DNA of 64,000 bases from Cryptomeria japonica (GCF_030272615.1 NC_081412.1:139564747-139628746), one strand, 5' to 3'. Shown: positions 21,280 through 35,049, counted from the first letter of the stretch. Notes: generated from the sequence alone by a model not told the origin. Numbers and translations are program-made.

Positions 21280-22680
21280 TTAGTTTGAAGAAGAACTGTC
21301 ATCATAGGTGGATGATGACTTAGTTTCAGAATGCTTCTCTCCTTCTTTGCTTGATTCCTTCTTAGTCCACGTCTTTTTCATTCTATTCTTCACTTCTTCA
21401 ACTTTCTTCTTTCCTTTCAAATCATTTGGCCCTTTCTTCTTGCCAAACTGATTCCTATCTTCAGACCAGTTATAGGATCGTTTCCTGCACTCTTTGGCTA
21501 AATGATTGATCTTATGGCAAATGAAACATGTCATACTAGTTGTTTTCCATGGTCCTGCATTGTTTCTCTGACCCATTCTCATCTTGCAATTCGCTGCAAC
21601 ATGACCAAAATTTCAACAAGTGGAACAAGTGACATTGAGCTAATTACTCCTATTAGGGCTAATCGGTTTGGGTGGAGATCTTGATGCATTTGTTTTTAAC
21701 ATGCATTCTTCATCTTTGTGTCCATATTTATTGCATGTAAAGCAATATTCTATTGGACATGCTACTTGATCAAAATTTATACTCATAAGCAGTGTGTCCA
21801 TACTTGTGATAGTTATAGCAATAACCATCAAAGGTGAATGACTTCTTGTGACTGACCGGTCGATATTTATAGACATCAGACTTATGACTCGGTTTACTAC
21901 AATAATTGCAAGAAGATTTAGAAAACTTCATACTTTTTATTCCTGATTTGTCCCTTTTATCATCCTTTATCTTCTTGGGATTAGATGATTCTCCTATTTC
22001 CTGTGGACCTATACCGAAGTAGCCAAGATCAGTTGTCACCTTTGTTCTCCTCTGAGCTTTTAATTGTTCATCTATCTTCTCAGAGATTTCAATAAATTTT
22101 CTCAGCTTTTCATTTCTCTCATTTGTATATTTCAACTCATTTTGAGTTGTTCAATCTCCTTCATCATCTCCTCCTTTTCCTATGCTTTGTCATGCAGATG
22201 CTCTTGCATGATTGTGTTCTCTTGAGTAAGAATATGGATTTCTTCATCCTTTTCAATGATGATTGCATCATTCTCTCTTAGGGATTCTTTAGTAAGCCTT
22301 TTGGCTCTTTCAGCTTTTGATTGTTCTTCTTATGCATTTCTCTTTCTTTCCTCTACTATCTTGCTGGCCTATAATATTTCAGTCATTCTCAGGGCCTAAC
22401 TTTCATGCTCTCTTTTTACATTTGTGATTTCTTCAGTCTACTTCTTGTTCTTTTCCATCAACTTTGAGACTGCCTCTTCTGCTTCCTTAGATCCACTCTA
22501 TTCAGAGAGTTGATCTATGATATCCCGACTCTCATTAAGTTGTAGAGTGAGTTCTTTCATTTTAGCAAGTGATTTTTTCAGTCTATCCTTCAGCCGAGCA
22601 ATCATCTCATTAGCTTCATCAAGTTGCTTCTAATACCGGTATTCTTCCATGATCTTTTCCTCAAGTTGTTAAACTTTTCT
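21280..22680 (-). pseudogene. E1 gag-like protein: coiled coil plus five zinc knuckles
   Basis: Minus-strand reading starts within about 25 bp of the primer site. It gives about 180 residues of strong coiled coil (for example QLDEANEMIARLKDRLKKSL and EKDEEIHILTQENTIMQEHL) through several stops and a frameshift. Five CX2CX4HX4C zinc knuckles then follow. Knuckle 1, CNYCSKPSHKSDVY, has its last Cys changed to Tyr. Knuckle 2, CYNYHKYGHTAYEY, has two Cys changed to Tyr. Knuckle 3, CFTCNKYGHKDEEC, is intact. Knuckle 4, CSTC-stop-NFGHVAANC, has all ligands but a stop. Knuckle 5, CFICHKINHLAKEC, is intact. A lysine-rich, Ser-ending tail closes at 21280. The arrangement suggests an RNA-binding, self-assembling protein. 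A normal capsid-type gag N-terminus is not seen and may be deleted. Confidence 0.8.
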
Positions 22681-22687
22681 TTAGGTC

Positions 22688-22701
22688 ACTTTGATATCAA
22701 T
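22688..22701 (-). promoter_or_regulatory. E1 primer binding site (degenerate)
   Basis: On the minus strand the 5' LTR is followed by ATTGATATCAAAGTG. TGATATCAAAG resembles the initiator-Met site TGGTATCAGAG with G-to-A changes. Confidence 0.6.
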
Positions 22702-23907
22702 TGTTGGTATTAACCGGTGACTGAAGGGGGGGGGGTGAATCAGTAAAAACAGTTTATAAACAATAATATTCCAAACTGACCGGTCTGCAACTACCCTTTT
22801 TAAATTAACTTAAAACATTGCATTAATCGTGAAGGTAAGAATATTGAAGGAAAGAGAATTGCATGCATCAAATAAACATCACATAACACCAACAATTATA
22901 CGTGGAAACCCTTGGTTAGAGGGAGAAAACCACGGTGGGGATAACCCACAATCTCTTTTACTACAGTAAAAAGAGTGTTCGGTTAAGAGCTTACAATCTT
23001 GTTCCTTCTGAGAACATCACCCTGTTAAAGACGATTGGTGTCATGTTAAGAATACCTTAGAATCTGTTAGGATTCACCTTGTAAAAAGATTTTACACTTC
23101 CTTCATGGAGCGATATTGTTAGGGGATTTTACAAACAAAACCGGTAAAGGTTCACCCTGTTAAGGGATTTAATCTGTTGCAGTGATTAGAGAGCAACAAA
23201 TCATTGATCTGATGATGACACTTTTATGTCGAATAGATCTGCTCTGTATCTGCTTTTATCTCTGCTTGGTGATGACTTCACCAATTCATTAAGGAACCCT
23301 TCTGCCCTTAGCTCGTTCTTCACCTTACTCTGATTTTTAATCTCTACTCACTCACAACTCTCACGACACACACACAAAAAAAATCAATATGAAAAACATG
23401 TATATAGTTGTATTCAAACTTGGCGCTAACTTTCCCTCCAAAATTGGAACTCAAAAATCATTTAATGCACCAATATTTTTGTTCCACAAATCTCGTCGAT
23501 TGTATCGGTGAGACTATTTGTTCATGCCACAAGTCTCGTTGGTTCTCTAGCAAGCACTCCGGCTTCAACTAGCTTTTTCTAAATTTGTTGGATCCACATG
23601 TTAGCAAGCCAAACATGTTGATGACTACACGTGCTTATCCTTTTCACTTCACATACTTATCAATCACCGTTATGATTTTCTACCGATTGCTTCCTTTATA
23701 TTGGTGAACCTGCTTCACTCAGCTCAACTATCGGTTGCTTCCTGTAAACCGGTCTTTGCTCACCGATAGAAGTCTTATGTCCCCTGTTTCTTACCAATCC
23801 CCTATAGCCCTTTTCTGATCAGTTGTGATGATATTAGAGCCGGTATTTGCCATCAGTGACAACCTCTAAGTACCTCAAACTTCATCATGCTCACCATGAT
23901 GCCAACA
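22702..23907 (-). repeat. E1 5' LTR
   Basis: TGTTGGTATTAACC to GATGCCAACA on the + strand, 1206 bp, partner of 8986-10190. A G-run of ten (near 22726) replaces a GA repeat in the other copy. Confidence 0.93.
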
Positions 23908-26516
23908 ATATATTCCATAATCACTTAGAGATAAAATATAAGAAAATACGAAAGGATCAAAAGGTGTGTTTCCATCAAAAAGTGGTATATCATGATACAT
24001 AGAAAATGCATGGGATCCACTAAAGAAGGGTCACTAAAAGGGGAAGACTGGGGGTCATATTAAAAACATGGTCTAAAAAATGAATTTATCTATTAAACAC
24101 CATGACAAATCATGGAAGGATGTATAATAATAATGGCATGAACAAAGACATTCTATAGCTTTATCGACCAAGGTATCACCAATTATAAATGCTAATCAAC
24201 ATAAACTCATTATGTTGTGCATCCTCATTACCACTCGATGACTCTATCATAGTTGTATTAAAAAAATATTCATTGTAACTTGGGAAATAATTTATAAACA
24301 AAGAATCTGCTTATCACTAAACATGTCTTCAATATTCCACAAGCCACGAGACATAAAAGAAGTGATAACAACCTCATGCAAAGCTAAAATATGCATATTA
24401 ATATCACAAGGTTCTTCAAGGCAATGCAATGCAGAGAGTAATAAGTATGGGAATTTGTAGGTGAACCAAAAATATATCATGAGATGTATAATATGCACAC
24501 TAAGTATAGCATCATCACACTTGTGCACATCACTATCCATGGGAATAGTAGGAGCATCATGAATCTTATGAAAAATTAACCTTAAATGTCTCTAAGGGAG
24601 AGGGAAAAGTAATAACAAGATATTTGGAGGAAAAATCACACACTCGATGAAACAATACCCTCATAAAAGGTGCATCTCCTTCCATATGATAAAAAACATA
24701 AGAGATCCATAAAAGGAAGAATTGCCACAAATCATAAAAACACATATAAATTGATAATATATGTATATAGAGTGTAATTCCTCAAATATAACTAAGGACA
24801 TTAACAAGTCAAAACTATTTGGATGTCACAACCCCCTCCTTGACAAAATTAGAATTATTTCATTAAGGTGAAAAAAGAATTATTTGATGATAATTAAATA
24901 AAAAAAGTATTTATTAACTTAATAAGAAAGTAATTAAATAATAATAGTGGTATATAAAAGATAACATAAAATAATGATTAAATATTAGATAATAATATTT
25001 ATAATAATAAATAAAAATTGTTCGTAAAAAATAAATATATAAAATATAATTATAGTATATTTAAATTATAAAAAAATAGTTAACTAGATAGCTAAGTGAA
25101 TTATTATTTTATATTTTAATAATAACATCAAATTAAGCAAAAATTACTACTAAGTTAGGATGAGTTGGACAATAGTTAATCTACTTAATTTTTTTGTTAG
25201 TTTAGGTCAAAAAGGTGTTTACATATGAAAAATACTTTGTCAATAAGTTGTATGAAGAAGATAACTTCCTTCTATGAATAATTATATTTTCAAATTAAAA
25301 TAAATTTTTTTAAAAAATATATAAATAAAAAGGAGAAAGAAGAAAAGTGGGAGAAGGAAGAGAGAATAGGAATAGGAGTTGAAATATTTATATTTATGTA
25401 GATATATTGTCACTATTTTTTATACCTTTGATTTGCTTTTAAAGAATTTAAAACCTCAAGAAAACTTTGATTAAAATTTTGAAAAATAAAAGCACTATGC
25501 TTTCTTTTACCTTTGAAATGTGTTCTAAGCATGTTCTTTATGGACCATATTGTATATGGTTTGGAAAAAAAAAAAAAAAAAAGCTTTGAGAATTTCCAAC
25601 ATTCTTTTGCTAAATTTTGTCACGATATAATAAGAAAACTATTTGGCTAATAGTAATACAAAATGAATATTCTTTCTAGTTTTATCAATGAGTTTTAACA
25701 TCTTATTAAAATTAGTTTGTTAAAGTGGCCATTTCTTGTCATTAGAAATATCTTTCAAAGAGTTGGGTTAAAAATTAAATATAATTGTTGAAGTCATATA
25801 AAGAGTAGATATTATAAATAGGAATAAAGAGTTACACATAAATTCAAAAGACAAACAATCCTCTTATTGAAATAACAATTGGATTTGTATAAGTGTTAAT
25901 AAATGTATGTCTATATGTTTGCACATCATGATTGTATGACCTTAGACCCCTTCTTGGTTCAGAGCTAGACTTTTTGTTTTACTATGCCATAACTCAATGT
26001 AGGGAATTCTATCAATAGTGTTTTGGTCCTTATGATATAAATAATTTAATTTATATTTTGTTACGCATTTTGTAAAACAATTCCTAGATATCAAATTAAA
26101 GAGTTTCAACCTTCACCTCATAAACTGTTAGGAAAATGGTGTCTCAACCTTGCATATACAAAACGTTACTATTTTTAGTAAGTTTTCATCTGAGCACATG
26201 GTCTGGAATTTTCCCCAAAGCTTTGAATTGGCTAGATAAGCATGGTAGTCAATTTTCATTGCAAGATCGTGTCTAGATTTGAAGATATTAAAGTTTCCAT
26301 TTTTTGAAAGTTGCAAATGAACGTTTCAAAGTTGATTTTGAGAGCCTTAAAGAATCTGAAATAGCCTGAAAGTATCTATAATTGGTGTAGCAAGTTTTAG
26401 CTTGATAGAACATGTCGCAATATTTTCAACACCTCAAACAATTCATTAATCGAACACTCGGTTCAAAAGTTATGGCCTCTAGAAATTGGGTCTCATATGA
26501 TAGGAAATATAAAAAT
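23908..26516. other. Right flank of E1; AT-rich, no gene seen
   Basis: 23908-24830 resembles the left flank of E1 in composition and holds only short decayed minus-strand ORFs (24292-24540). 24835-25330 is extremely AT-rich. An A-run of about 18 lies at 25567. No conserved protein motif or RNA gene was recognised. Confidence 0.5.
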
Positions 26517-26995
26517 GTGTTGGACACATAAATGAACTATAAAAGGGATTTATATGTGTTGGTGTATGTATTGACACATCACTGGTCATCGTGTATTGGA
26601 GATAAGATGGGAACCACTCTTAAGTGGTTTTAACCCATGGTTTTGTAATGTTGTCTGACAATTTCATGCATTGCATTTCCTATATATTAGGTATGTGAGA
26701 TGGAGGTTGTATGTAAGAATGTTTAGTTGTTGAGTTACCTCTAGATCTTTGTGGGTGATACTCCTATGAGAAGCTTGCTCTGCAAGTATATTGCAATCTA
26801 TTAATTTCTAAATAATATATTCAACAACTTTTGGACTATGGGGTTTTTCTCCTAAAAGAGTTTTCCCCACATAAATCACTATGTTGTGGTATGCATGCTA
26901 TTTATGTTTATTTTTGTTAAGTTTTTGTAACTGTTGTAAATATTTGTAAAATTTTTGCATTACCCTCCTCTCAAGGTTAGTGTAGGAATTTATTC
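26517..26995 (+). repeat. Possible degenerate solo LTR
   Basis: Starts at TGTTGGACAC. Inside, TATGGGGTTTTTCTCCTAAA followed by a TTTTCCCCACATAAATC-type block resembles the conserved U5 region of copia LTRs (compare GGTTTTTCCC...CCACATACAATTC in E2). A pyrimidine-rich CCCTCCTCTCAAGGTT follows. No partner LTR or target duplication was found, and the 3' limit is uncertain. Confidence 0.35.
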
Positions 26996-29900
26996 TACTA
27001 CTTAACTTCCTTACATAAACTAATAAAAATTGTTGATTTGTTTCACATGAGTTGGATTCAATATAGACTAGCAGGTTAGGTAAGTAGAAATATCATTTTT
27101 TTTGTGTTCCACTATACCAACTAAAATTGATCAAGAACTGTATTCATATGAGATAAGTCGTGACTTTTTTACTCTCGTCAAATATCATGCCCACATTTAC
27201 ACTCATGGAACACGACACAAACACAACATACCTATAATTTTTTAGAAAAAAACATAATATTAATTCACAAAGTATGCTCAATCTCAATCTAATAAATTGT
27301 AACAATTTCTAATTTCTAATTTGTGTACATAGTGACAAAATTTTCATGTCACCAATAGCATGCATCCCAAAAGGCTGGGATAGGAATTCTTGAACGGGTA
27401 TAAGATTTCTCGATATCTTACCCTAATGAAGGTAGGTAAACCTATAGGGTTAGGTAACATTAATCGCATTTAAGGGAATAATTAAATTTTTTATTTCTAA
27501 GTGAAGACCATATGATATGAATTTCGATCATCTTGATTAGATTTATTATATAATTAAATAAATACACTAGAAACTCCCTCTTGGTCAATTCACTAATTAA
27601 CCATGTTAATTTAGTTAGATCCATTGTAGTTTAAAAGATTCAAAGGTATGCATTTTTGTAAGGTTATTCACTACAATGATTTAATAAATAATTATTATCA
27701 TTTATTAAATAAATATCAGTAGTATTACAATTTCAATAATTTTATAAAAACTATAAATTGACATTCACAATATTTAATTTGTTAATGTCTAACTATCATA
27801 ACAAGTAGTAAATCTTATTTATTAATAATAATAATAACACCACACCCCCCCCCAACTAAAAATAATAAAATGGAACATAAAATATTATAGATAATTAATT
27901 TAATATAAAATTTATTTATCAAAGAAAGATATCTAATTAAATTATTTTACTAAGGTCATTCATAAGTTTAAATAATTTCACAAACATGTGATAAACTACT
28001 AGTTATTGATACTATAGTAATAACAAAATAAATAATTTTCTTGAACTTGTAACAAATAAAGACACCCAATAAAATAAGAAAGATAACTTACTAGTTCTAT
28101 TTTTTGGATAATTTATTAAATATCTAAAAGATAATCTACAAAGGCAACCTTCACCTTTAATTCTTCAATTAACTAATTAGAATATATCTTAATTTAAGTA
28201 ATTCAAGGGAATAGAAATTTATTTGAAATCAATATCTATAATAATTATTTATCCTATTTTTTGTGATTAATTATTTGTTCAAATGTTGTGACCATTTTAT
28301 TGTGCTTTGTTTCAGTAAATCACCCCTTACCATTAGAAAGTAACCCTTGACCATGTAGGTAAGAGTTGGGGGTGTTTTGAGAGCCCAATATTTGAAAAAT
28401 AGAGACTTTTGACACTTTAATTTTTTTATTTTATAATTATGTATAGTTAGAGGTGATTGGGATGGATAAGATTCCATCCCAGTTCCCTCCCTCCCAAGAG
28501 GTGGGAGAAAAGACATAATTTCCTCAATGGGGATGAGTTGGAAGGACGTTTGGCAATGTTGCATTAAGAGTTTAGGCTAGGTGGAAGTTATGGAGGGGGG
28601 AGAGATGGCAACATCCCAAACTCTCCATCTTGGTTAATGGGTAGGAGGAGGATGTGACATGTGTCACCTCCTCTCCCCATGAGAATTCCCTACCCTGTTT
28701 CTATTTAGGAGTGCTTGTGAGGATGCGAGAGACGTTTTGACAACAAATTTTTTGAGAAGGAGACGGAAGAAAGAAGAGTGGAGATGAAAAGAGTTGCTCA
28801 GGTTGAAGATAGAGTTGCAAGTAGGTATTCTCAACTCTTAATTATTTGTGATTTAGATTGCACTATGTTTTGTTATTGTGTAGCAAACAGTTCTTATATT
28901 TTTGTTGTGTATTTGGGTTGGGTTGTAAACAAGTATTTAGTGATTTATTTTGTGTTGTTTTGGGGAGTAGATCTTATTTCCATTGAAAATGGTGATAATT
29001 CTTGTGTGAGGGAGAGTGGGAGAGGCACTCATGTATGTTATATAGGACATGAGTACCTAATTCATTTCTGCATTTAGGATAAAAGTGTCACTTCCTAGGA
29101 TTTTTGGGGTAGAGGTTGTAGCTTGTGTTGTGGAGTTGTTGATTATAGTCAAATGGAGTAATATTGATTACTTATGTTAGGTGATATTTGAATCTCATCA
29201 AGAAGTCCTCCTACTCCCCCCTTCTCAAGAAATTATGAGTGGGTATTCTTCATGCTTGTAACGTAAGTTGGTATGCATTGTAATAACCCTCATTGTTGTA
29301 GTTTGTTATCGATTTATGTGCATTTCCTTGTTGTAACATTGTATAAGATGACCTTGGATTGTCATGTATCCCCTAGCTTGACGGTGAACTATGTAATAGT
29401 ACTACGGTTGGGAGGTGAATTCCAATGAATATGAGATTTCTAATGAAGTTTGCATGCCTATTATGTTATCATATTCAGGGTGATTCTATATATTAACTTT
29501 TAAGTAGATAGAGTTAGTCATTTTGTGATTATATACTCCATCTCATGATTATCCTATTCCTAGCAAAAAAAAATATTGTTTATTATTGGTATATGTCAAC
29601 TTTTAACTATATTATTGTCAAAGTAAGATGGATTTAGATATTAAAATTTAGTGACTTGCGGGATGAAGTCTAAACCAAGCGAAGGGGAGTGTAAGGTCTA
29701 GCCATGTCTGTATTTATTATAACTCCTTAAGGATTCATTTTTATTATTAAAATCTAAGGCTTTTGCTTTGGTGTGTTGTGTATTAGATTTTGTGGATGTA
29801 TCATATGGTAACATATTCGATTACTAAGGATTATTGTTCAAGAATTGGTACGTACATTGTATAGATGATTAAATTAAATTATTATCTTTAGAATTAATAG

Positions 29901-32392
29901 AGTGGTAAAATACAATTAGTTAAGTTTTAGACTTATTGGATGTTATTGGATTCCTAAACTAGACATTGATATGTGGTTTATTAGATGATCTTGAATTTTA
30001 GTTGGATTAAAAATTGGATGTAATATTTGGTGATTGAGAATCAATAGCAAATGACCTTGTATAACAAGTAAAGTAAGTGAATACAAAAGGGTGTTGGACC
30101 TATTACTAATTAATTAATTCTGATAATACATTTATTTGGTACTGAAAAGGAGACAATAGAATGGAGGATGAGCTTTATGAAATCTTCAAACAGTACAAGT
30201 AGACCTAACAAAAACTAGACTAGAGGATGAATTTTAGGTATGTATAAGTTGTAAGTTACACAACTAATTGTTATTTTTGGTGATTAGAAATGATTGAAAA
30301 TAGTTTAGGTAAGTCGACAATGACTAAATTTAATTTGAGTGATCGTAAGTTCCTTATGATTATGTGTTTTAATTTTGTTAATACATCAAGGAAATTTTAT
30401 TAACTAGTTTATGGAATAACCATGGTTAGGTTAGTGATTCTCATGATGTCCTAATGATCCACTTAAATTGGAGGTATAATAATGACCTAACCAATATACA
30501 AGGTATAGTGTCAATGGGAGGCAAGACAAATCCACCAGAACCTTATAAATACTTCATTTGTTGAAGTGCTAGTTGAGGTGTGATGTCTTAAAAATATGTT
30601 CAAGCATTGTGTTTATTTACCTTTTTATATTTTTGAAGTTAAGTTAATTGATTTTGCTATTCTTTTAATTTGTGAAAACTTTTTGTGCTTGGTAGGGAGA
30701 TTCTTAGTCTTGTTGATTTTGGTGCTTGTTTTTAATTGAGTAAAAAGTGTTTTAAATTAAATATTTTTGTTATTATTTATCATGTATTTAAGGACCTTAA
30801 CAGTATACCTAAGAGTTAGGCATCTTGTGGAACCTTTATTTTAATTTTTAATTGAATTTTGGACACTTTTTAATGGCCTTTTTAGTTGATGATAAAATTT
30901 GAGGGTTGGGAGATCGAATGGGTGATGTGTCATCATTTCAGTCTGTCCTCCAAGGTTTGTTGAGGAGTGGGTTCAGATGGATAACTCCCTTACATGATTC
31001 ACCCATATTGATGGGCACATGGAGCCCCTTGGGAGGAATAATATCCCTTCATGACTCAATTTGAAGATAAGATTTGTTTGTAAGATGGAAAATGAAGGTA
31101 ACAAATGTCACCTTCACATTAATGGATGTCAGGTTTTATTTTTCTACTTCTTTGTGTAGATAGGAAAAGGGCTTCTTCTTGCATTTTGGGAATGATTTCT
31201 CTTTTGGGGATTTTCACTTTAGGGGATCTATTTCTTGTTGGAAGAGGATGTAAAAAAAATTGTTGGTGAGACTTGAAGATTATCTCAATGGGAGAAGATG
31301 AAGGGGAAATGAAGCAACGAGCCTTTCACATAGAAAAGGAAGAAAGCTCACCTCTACCATTATCTTTTGAAGGGTTAACTTTTTTATCTCTTTATGTTTG
31401 AGAATGTTATGCTTAAGTTTTTTTAACAGAAAAGTTTTCCTATCGATCATGTAGTTTGGAAGATAGTTGCAAAATCATTTTTCTATTTTGATCTTATTGT
31501 TTCCATTCTTCGATGGTATTTGAGCCTCGAGAATTAAAGTTTCTTTTTCTTATGTATTCAAATATTAAGAGTTTTTTTTTTATGTGATGTTGTTATCTTA
31601 CAAATTTTAAGATTGTATGTTTTTTGAAATTGAGGGGCTTTGGGTGTGTCTCCCTGCTTGGGGGCTAGCTAGATCCTAGAAATGGCTTGATGATGCCATA
31701 TTGGATGGGTGGAGATCTTGTGTTTTTCCATTAGCATATGATTTCACTTTGAAGATGGTTGTTCAAGTCCTCATAATTGCATATATATGGTTTTGAAGAC
31801 CTTTTTGGTGTAACAAAGTCAATAGGAGATTAAGTACTTCTCTTGTGGAATGTTTTGATGCTCCCATATATTGTTCTTGATAATTTTCTGCAACAAGGAA
31901 TAAGGGTAGATGAGATGGATGGGAGATCTTTTTATCAAATTAATGTTGTAATGTAGGAAGCAATTTATGATATGAAAGTATTCTTGTTATTTAATTATAT
32001 AATTCTTATGTTGTGGAAATAGTTTAAAGAAAGATGGAAATAAAATTTTAGCCAATTTTTTAAAATTCTCACAATTATGTTTGTGGTATATTTACATACA
32101 TTTAAGAACATTATAGAAATTGTCTCTTTATTCTTTGTTGAATGTGATTGTGATCTACACAAAGAGAAAAACATAAGTGAAACTATATAGCCAAAATAAA
32201 AAATGCACATTCACTTTTTGTGTAATAATTCTTATTTAATGAAGAAAGTATAAATATAACTATTAGTGTATTGTATTTCAAAATGAAGGTTGTCTAGTAA
32301 GTTCCCAATTGGATGGCATATGTCCATGAGCCTCATTATTATTTATTCATTAAATCTATTATTGTTGATATTATATCAATGTTGTGCTATTA
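26996..32392. other. No gene seen; AT-rich DNA
   Basis: No coherent ORF on either strand. A C-run sits near 27845. Two somewhat GC-richer patches (28440-28800 and 30900-31150) carry GTGACATGTGTCAC-like and CCTCC motifs and could be eroded LTR promoters. The 99-codon ORF at 28778-29077 has no recognisable similarity. Confidence 0.5.
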
Positions 32393-33374
32393 TAGGAGAC
32401 AAAACTCTCAAAAGAGGAGGCAAAAAGATTTGTAAAATATTGTAATGGTTGAGAGGGTATTATCACATAAGCAATTGATGCATCTAGAGGATTGTGCATT
32501 TTATGAAAACCAAATAAAGTCAGGACAGAAGAATGTGGTGGTGATCAAAATTGGTTGAAAGCCGAATTCACAACTTTATCTTCAAATTTGTATTTTATCA
32601 TGCATAATATTTATGGGTCAATCAAAACAAAGGAAAAGGAAGAACTATGGGCTAAGATTCAAGTGGATATGCAAGGTCAATAAGACAAGGTAATTTTGGG
32701 TGGTGACTTATGCAGTTTTATATCCAACAGATAAAAGTGGGGGCTTAGGGAGAATGGGTCAAGTTCAAAACTTTGTAGATTTTGTTAGACATTGTGGCCT
32801 GTTAGATGTTATTACAACAAATGGAAAGTATATTTGGACCAATAGAATGAATGGGAACTCTAACATTGTAGAGAAGATAGATCATTTTCTCATATTTGAC
32901 AACTAGATTGAAACAAATATTTTATTGAGAACTTCTATCAGATCTACCCTTATCTTCGACCTCTATCCAGTTGAACTGAATTTGATTGAGGGAAGAAGGC
33001 CCACAAAATTGTTAGTTCATATTCAGAAAAGTGTGGTTCCACTACCTGGGCTTGGTCAATTTAATGAAGACTTGGTGGTTGGAGTTGAGAAACATTAGGG
33101 GGGCTAAAATGTTTATTTTCTACAAAAGACTACAGGCCTTAAAGGAGAAGTTAAATGAATGAAATAAGAATACCTTTAAGAACAATTTTGCAAAAAAGAC
33201 AAGGGTAGAAGCAGATTTGGAAATTTTGAGTACATGTGTTATTGAGAATGGCATGTCAGAATTAGAATTTGCAAAAGAAAAGGAGTTGATTACTAAATAT
33301 GATAAAATAATGGCTCAAGAAGAGTGTTATTAGATATCAAAATCTCGAGATGATTGGTTAAAAGAAGGTGATCA
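32393..33374 (+). pseudogene. E4 LINE ORF2, endonuclease part (5'-truncated)
   Basis: Begins abruptly with GETKLSKEEAKRF-like coding, the ETK motif of the APE-type endonuclease; the first motifs are missing, as expected for 5'-truncated LINEs. Then come TLSSNLYFIMHNIYGS, a GGDL box (with frameshift) leading into VLYPTDKSGGLGR, TNGKYIWTN and the catalytic-end motif KIDHFLIF (32700-32906). Several stops follow. The linker to RT ends at DDWLKEGDH, where E3 inserted at 33370-33374. The enzyme would nick target DNA to prime reverse transcription. Confidence 0.85.
33370..33374. repeat. E3 target-site duplication, left
   Basis: GATCA, repeated at 36649-36653 directly after the right LTR. Confidence 0.85.
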
Positions 33375-34206
33375 TGTTGATGTGTAGCTAGGTTGGATCC
33401 CTTCTAGGGCCGACCTAGTACACCTAATGGCTAATTCACCTGTTGGCCTTAGCCATGTTTGCTATCACATTTTGTTACATAAATTCTTGTTTAGGTCTGG
33501 CCCTATTTGGGTGGTGTATGTAACTTGTAATAGGTCAAGACCTATATGTGTAACTTGTAAATCATAAAGTAACTTGTGATTCTTGGTGCCAAAATTATGC
33601 AAGGCCGACTACAGACCTATAGAAGGCATTGACACCTATATATGCAAGGTGATTTGAGGTCAAATCATAATCAGATTAGTGAATCATCTATCTCTCTAAT
33701 GTGCGACTTACCTCTACACATCAACCAGCAAGCTATCTACTATTGGCAAATCATTTTCAGCGAGTTATATTTGTTATTCAAGCTAGTGATCTGCCCTCTG
33801 CTTTCTAATCAACAAACATTGCAAGTGAATTGATATCTCCAATCAAGTGAATTTTGTCTAAGGTTGGCAATCCATCTTCCAGGTTGGGCGAACATCATAT
33901 ATGAATACACAAACATCATTCAAAGACAATGAACTCCATTTTAGGCTATCAAAGTGATTCACAGTGATAGTGATCAGAACTTCAAGGTAGATTTGTGTAT
34001 CTCAGATAAGTTGTGTTCTATTTTCAGTTATGCCCTAGCAAGGGAATATTGTAAGTTTGCTACTGTGTTTTGATCTAATACAATCTAAGATATTTAGTGT
34101 TGGGTTTTTCACCTCTAAGAGGGATGTTTTCCCAAGGTACTAATGTGTCATGTGTATTGCATTTTTTTTTTTGTTCTTTGTTATCAATATGATCACAAAA
34201 TCAACA
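33375..34206 (+). repeat. E3 5' LTR
   Basis: TGTTGATGTGTAGC to ACAAAATCAACA; 832 bp. TATATATGCAAGG near 33637 is a candidate TATA box. A T-run of 12 is at about 34163. Confidence 0.9.
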
Positions 34207-34219
34207 TGGTATCAGAGCC
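34207..34219 (+). promoter_or_regulatory. E3 primer binding site
   Basis: TGGTATCAGAGCC, exact complement of the initiator-Met tRNA 3' end, directly after the LTR. Confidence 0.93.
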
Positions 34220-35040
34220 AAGTTTGAATTGGTTGTGATCAGATTGATAGTAGTTTGTTTTACCTCTCCTTCTACACTCAAGATGGTCACGGGCATGCCA
34301 ACCATAAAGGCTTATCTAATAATGCACGTGGTGCCCATAAATCATGGTGGAGGGGAACAACATCATCTTTTATGCTACAATATTAATATCACCTTGGCTA
34401 GTTATCTATGTTTCCATACAGGAAAACCTCGTGTGCAAACCACAGTGATGCTACTACACCATAGACATCAATGACCTCATCAACCACAAAGAGTTCTCAA
34501 GACTTGCAAGGTCTCCACTTGAATACATGGCTAGGAAAATCAATAAAGAGATAAGTAGTCCTTTAATGTTCATGTATTGCATATGTAGTCATTAAATATG
34601 TGTGTTATTTACATTGGCAACAGATAAGTTGCATTTGAATGTACTTACCATGAGAAACTTTCCCCTTACATGTAGAATATTTCATCACCGCATGTTGATC
34701 TTCAGGTTATAGGTTTTTGGAATTCTATTTGCAATGAAGAGATTGGAATTCAAGAGGAATATGAAGGGGATTTTAGTGAAGTAATAGGCGCTCTTGCTTA
34801 TTCTCTATAGGCGGACTTTCAAGATAAAGAAAGGACAGAGCAAGTTGCATTCAAGGGAGAAAGAACTTGGAGCTTGCAGTCATAGAATTGAGATGATGGC
34901 GGGAAGCGTTTCTTCAAGGAAGGAATATTTTGAGGCATCCTATGAGGAAGCATCATAGGCTAAAGTCTAGAGACAGCTTGCTATCATAAAGGTGAGTTGG
35001 TGATACATAACTAGAGGTAACCTTGGACAAGGAGGTCAGA
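34220..35040 (+). other. E3 interior, no coding
   Basis: No long ORF. The 81-codon reading at 34229-34474 has no recognised domain. Confidence 0.6.
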
Positions 35041-35049
35041 ATATTTATT

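Larger units (their letters stand above)
8986..23907 (-). mobile_element. E1: large non-autonomous LTR retrotransposon
   Basis: Two LTRs of about 1.2 kb in direct orientation (8986-10190 and 22702-23907) bound a 12.5-kb interior, of which 6.85 kb is the inserted copia element E2. A primer-site-like sequence adjoins the right LTR and a polypurine tract adjoins the left LTR, so the element reads on the minus strand. Coding content is a coiled-coil/zinc-knuckle protein followed by a second long decayed ORF. No protease, integrase or reverse transcriptase remains outside E2. LTR ends are TGTTGG and CCAACA on the + strand. The flanking 5-mers (AAAAT and ATATA) do not match, so the target duplication is lost or was never present. 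LTRs are about 93% identical over the 260 bp compared by eye. Confidence 0.88.

Noticed and set aside
8976..23915. 5-bp target duplication for E1
   Set aside because: AAAAT and ATATA do not match under any one- or two-base shift of the LTR ends.
29640..29720. AAGCGAAGGGGAGTGTAAGG as a PPT plus LTR start
   Set aside because: No matching LTR, primer site or coding region nearby.
28440..31150. 28.5-kb and 30.9-kb patches as an LTR pair
   Set aside because: They share only short words and composition; no alignable block or common ends.
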